From Cycas panzhihuaensis (Eukaryota > Cycadophyta): DNA of 64,000 nucleotides. The DNA lies in contig CM041465.1 in NCBI GenBank assembly GCA_023213395.1, positions 66,905,741 through 66,969,740 of the forward strand, given 5' to 3'. The notes under the pieces are model-generated. The model was not told where the DNA came from, ran no database searches, and saw only the letters and a list, made by a program, of their open reading frames with translations. Made by a program: the position numbers and the translations under genes. Within the stretch, counting starts at the first letter, position 1. Each line of letters starts with the position of its first letter. Of this stretch, positions 61,501-64,000 are shown piece after piece.

Positions 61501-62424
61501 CAAGCAAGAGCATGGAAGAAATCAATAAACTAAAGGCTCAACTGGCTAGGACTTTTGATATGAAGGATCTAGGAGCTGAAAAATAAATCTTAGGTATGGA
61601 GATACATAGAGATAGGAAAAATGGTAAGATATGGTTATCACAGTAGAAATATGTGGAGAAGGTACTAACCAGGTTTGGTATGGCAAATGTGAAACTAGTG
61701 AGTATCCCATTGGCTTCCCACTTCAAGCTTTCCTTGAATATGAGTCCTACTAGTGAAGAAGAAAAGGCTTATATGTCTCATGTGCCTTATGTTAGTGCAG
61801 TAGGAACTTTGATGTATGCCATGGTATGTACAAGACCTAATATTTCACATGCAGTCTGTGTAGTTAGCAGGTTTATGGCAAATCCAGGGAGAGAATATTA
61901 GGCTGTAGTGAAATGGGTGCTTCAGTATTTGAGAGGTATAAATGACTACTACATCACCTTTGGAGGTACAGGTAATCAAGTTTGTGGATATGTTGATTCA
62001 AACTTTGGAGGAGATCTAGACAAAAGAAGGTATACTTCAAGTTATGTTTTCACTCTTGCAAATGGTCTAATTAGTTGGATGTCCAAATTGCAAAGCATAA
62101 TTGCACTGTCAACCACGAAAGCTGAATATATTGCTGCAGCACATGCTTGTAAAGAGGCAATCTAGTTACAGGGTCTATTGGTTGAGCTTGGAAGGAGACA
62201 GGATAATGTAAAGGTATTTTGTGACAGTCAAAGTGCCATTTACTTAGCCAAGAATTTGGTATATTGCTCTTAAGTACCATTTTGTTAGACAGGTTATGGA
62301 AGCAGGTGGAGTGGCACTTGAGAAGATTCACACCAATCAGAATTATACTGATATATTCACAAAACTAGTACCAGTAGAGAAGTTCAAATGGTATTTGACT
62401 TCTCTTGGCTTACAAAAAGGATGA
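58518..62424 (+). pseudogene. Family II copia gag-pol, unit B
   Basis: It has the same order as unit A from ATG 58518 (MVKLAGAKFEVEKFSGKNNF). The zinc knuckle CWHCNKTAHLKKDC (about 59211) is intact. The protease reads DWLLDSGDLYHMC (about 59380; Ala to Asp next to the DSG). The GAG-pre-integrase block LWHQRLGHMSEKGL and the integrase (HSDVWGPAPKIS, FIDDFSRKVW, RTDNGSKF; 59760-60240) follow. The RT (60720-61586) has its active site as YVDGMLI, so the second Asp is lost. RNase H (61653-62400) carries a ~20-base deletion near 62260. It ends at TGA 62424. Stops at several positions are the same as in unit A, for example codon 67. Confidence 0.93.
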
Positions 62425-62461
62425 TGAAGGGTCCAAGAAAGGTACCGGGTAAATTGTTGTC

Positions 62462-63086
62462 AACAATTGTTTAAGGTTAAAATTTTGGCATGTTTTTGGC
62501 TCAGTTTTGCCCCCTTATCTTTCTCGGGGGGTTCTAAGGGGGGTGGGAGCCCCCCTTGGCCGAGGGGTATGGGGGTGTGGAATGCCCCCCGTTAAGAGGG
62601 GGTTTGGTGGTGATAGCCCCTAACCTAAAAAATTAGCCCTGTAAACCTTATTAAAATGTAAAGAGAATCAAGGTCGTTCGATACAAATACCCTAGATTCT
62701 ATGGTTGAGATTCATGCCTTGGATGTCCCTCTCATGTAGCCTATTTTAGGGCGTTTCTTATTATGTTGAATGTAATGTAATATACCATGATGAGGGCGGA
62801 AACTGGTTGTTCCTGAGAGCACTCTACTACTAAGATGTACTATTTCTCCATTCTACAACAATAAAGATCAATACCTTTCCTGTGTGGATGCTTCCCTTGC
62901 ACACTGCTACGGTTTTACCACATTATATCAGGTGCATATATGATGTTTAACTTGTATATTGATGTTATTGTATTATCTTTGATTTTATAACTTGCATGTT
63001 AAATCTTAGTTCTAATTTCTGTAACTAGTTGTAAAATAGTTCAGATCTTGTGGTGGTTTAAAGTTCGGGACCTTGTATTCTCAACA
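62462..63086 (+). repeat. Family II last LTR, 5' end deleted
   Basis: It matches the other two LTRs from CAACAATTGTTTAAGG on. The polypurine tract and first ~15 LTR bases are missing. The join is at a CAA shared by both sides. It ends CTTGTATTCTCAACA and includes the G/C-run segment (62525-62620). Confidence 0.92.
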
Positions 63087-63091
63087 AGAAG
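63087..63091. repeat. Target-site duplication AGAAG (right)
   Basis: A perfect match to 45960-45964. Outer-element leader continues after it. Confidence 0.9.
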
Positions 63092-63484
63092 TTGTTGAAG
63101 TTTTATGAAGAATGAACACTTGTAGACTTAAAATGAAGCTACAGAGAAAAATGAGCCAAAAATAGACATATGGTGACCTATGTGAGATTTCTCTCAACAC
63201 AGACAATGAAAATGAGTGAGGTTTCTTCCAATAACTAGATGATTCAGTTGCAAACAGAACGAGTAGTCACATGTAATAGTTCTAAGTAATATGGGAGGCG
63301 CAATCGTTAGTTCTAAAATAGCTATCAATGGTTCCAAAAATATTTAAAATAAAAATGAATGTAATAAAATGAAATATTAATAAATATAAATGATTTTCTC
63401 TATAGTTTAGCAAACTTCAATGAATAATATCAATCTCATATCCTTGATGGAGTGCCCTAAGATTCTCGTGTCTACCAAACCCTA
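63092..63484 (-). other. Leader of the outer copia, outer part
   Basis: Non-coding stretch between the nested dimer and the outer element's primer site. On the minus strand it follows the primer site and continues past the nest into 45959. Confidence 0.65.
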
Positions 63485-63495
63485 CTCTAATACCA
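63485..63495 (-). promoter_or_regulatory. Primer-binding site of the outer copia
   Basis: On the minus strand TGGTATTAGAG, two bases after the 5' LTR, differs at one base from the initiator-tRNA site. Confidence 0.8.
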
Positions 63496-63497
63496 AA

Positions 63498-63855
63498 TGT
63501 TGGAAGCGAGGTGCAGAGCGGACAAATTATATTAATGAGTGCATAGTTGCAAAGTGAAAATTAAACTTCTGAATAATATGTTGGCAGTGTTAGAAAACGA
63601 CAGGGAGGTATTCCCACCCTATCTATAGATAAGTTTAGAGATGAAACAAGCACCTCAAGCTGACACAATCAAAATTTAAAATAATATTAAAAATATTAAA
63701 TAATAATTAAATACATACCTCAAAGTAGATGTGTTGGCTACTTTGGTGACTATTGGCGATTGCTAGGTGGCCCGAGGTGTCCTAGGGAGGTCCAAGATAG
63801 CTTTGAGGAGCCCTAGGTGCACATTAACATAGGATAATTGGGCATTATCCTAATA
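63498..63855 (-). repeat. 5' LTR of the outer copia
   Basis: In element orientation it starts TATTAGGATAATGCCCAATT and ends GCTTCCAACA. It matches 38605-38952 with roughly one difference in eight bases. Confidence 0.92.
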
Positions 63856-64000
63856 GAAATGAGGGGAAACTTATTAACAAACAATTGTTAAATTAATTAC
63901 TGTTAACTAACTTGATGAACCACGTAGGTCCCATGATCCATAATATTGAATGTTTTCACCATGTTTTGTTACTTTTCTTCCTTAGAGATTATGAAGCATT
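63856..64000. other. Flank beyond the outer copia, no feature seen
   Basis: 145 bases without a recognisable element. No clear match to the sequence left of 38605. Confidence 0.5.

Larger units (their letters stand above)
45965..63086 (+). mobile_element. Family II Ty1/copia tandem dimer: LTR-internal-LTR-internal-LTR
   Basis: Three copies of one ~630-base LTR (45965-46599; 50642-51012 plus 58202-58445; 62462-63086) enclose two complete gag-pol regions (46672-50593 and 58518-62424) in the same direction. The whole block is bounded once by the AGAAG duplication, inside the leader of the outer copia. A gypsy element (51013-58196) splits the middle LTR. Without it the dimer is about 9.9 kb. The two internal regions differ at about one base in ten by eye over a 215-base stretch of RT. 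Both are full of stops. Confidence 0.9.
38605..63855 (-). mobile_element. Outer family I Ty1/copia element, split by a 17-kb nest
   Basis: On the minus strand this element runs from its 5' LTR at 63498-63855, through a primer site and leader (63092-63497), over a nested insertion (45965-63086), then leader (43194-45959), gag, protease, integrase, RT and RNase H, to its 3' LTR at 38605-38952. Without the nest and one target copy it is about 8.1 kb. The two LTRs differ at roughly one base in eight by eye. I found no perfect target duplication (AAAAG on the left, GAAAT on the right), so the two LTRs could in principle belong to different insertions. The joint primer-site, leader and gag order supports one element. 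Confidence 0.8.

Noticed and set aside
38605-63855. Target duplication for the outer copia
   Set aside because: The flanks read AAAAG and GAAAT, which do not match, so no duplication is claimed.
1-64000. Bacterial-type features: CRISPR arrays, operons, insertion sequences, riboswitches
   Set aside because: The window is plant nuclear DNA. The repeats seen are LTRs, microsatellites and degenerate tandem repeats without spacer structure.
1-64000. tRNA and rRNA genes
   Set aside because: No cloverleaf-like or rRNA-like segment was recognised by eye. The TGGTATCAGAG words are retrotransposon primer sites, not tRNA genes. A tRNA search program would settle this.

Overview
This window is plant nuclear DNA made almost entirely of decayed retrotransposons. 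I see no intact protein-coding gene. The evidence is Ty1/copia and Ty3/gypsy polyproteins of plant type, LTRs with initiator-tRNA primer sites, a LINE with plant zf-RVT and RNase H domains, and a broken plant F-box gene. The AT-rich background and the old, stop-filled elements suggest a large, slowly turned-over genome, possibly a gymnosperm. That placement is inference. Three copia families (called I, II and III here), two nearly complete gypsy elements and several remnants can be told apart.

Layout. 1-9622 holds a plus-strand family I copia array: the end of one element, a shared LTR (2181-2543), then the leader and gag of a second unit. The second unit is broken by a family III copia (from 3687), then resumes at its reverse transcriptase and ends in an LTR (9272-9622). 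9640-11140 has microsatellites and a gypsy chromodomain remnant. 12993-13640 looks like exons of an unidentified cellular gene. 18790-19960 is a copia gag/protease remnant and 21048-22590 is the 3' end of a LINE. 24147-30101 is a minus-strand chromodomain gypsy flanked by CTTAG and inserted into a degenerate ~120-bp tandem repeat. 34354-35586 (minus) is an F-box pseudogene.

38605-63855 is a three-level nest. The outer element is a minus-strand family I copia. Its leader is split by a family II copia dimer (45965-63086, LTR-internal-LTR-internal-LTR, flanked once by AGAAG). The dimer's middle LTR is split in turn by a gypsy element (51013-58196, flanked by ACTGA). Inside that gypsy, a reverse transcriptase/RNase H segment is duplicated in tandem and in frame, and the first copy has lost exactly the 47 codons around the YLDD catalytic box.

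The main points of interest are two multimeric copia arrays of different families in one window, premature stops shared by the two units of the family II dimer, the in-frame RT-RNase H duplication, the F-box pseudogene and the exon-like cellular fragment. Nothing here looks like a functioning gene system. Every percentage below is a count by eye over a short stretch, not a computed alignment.
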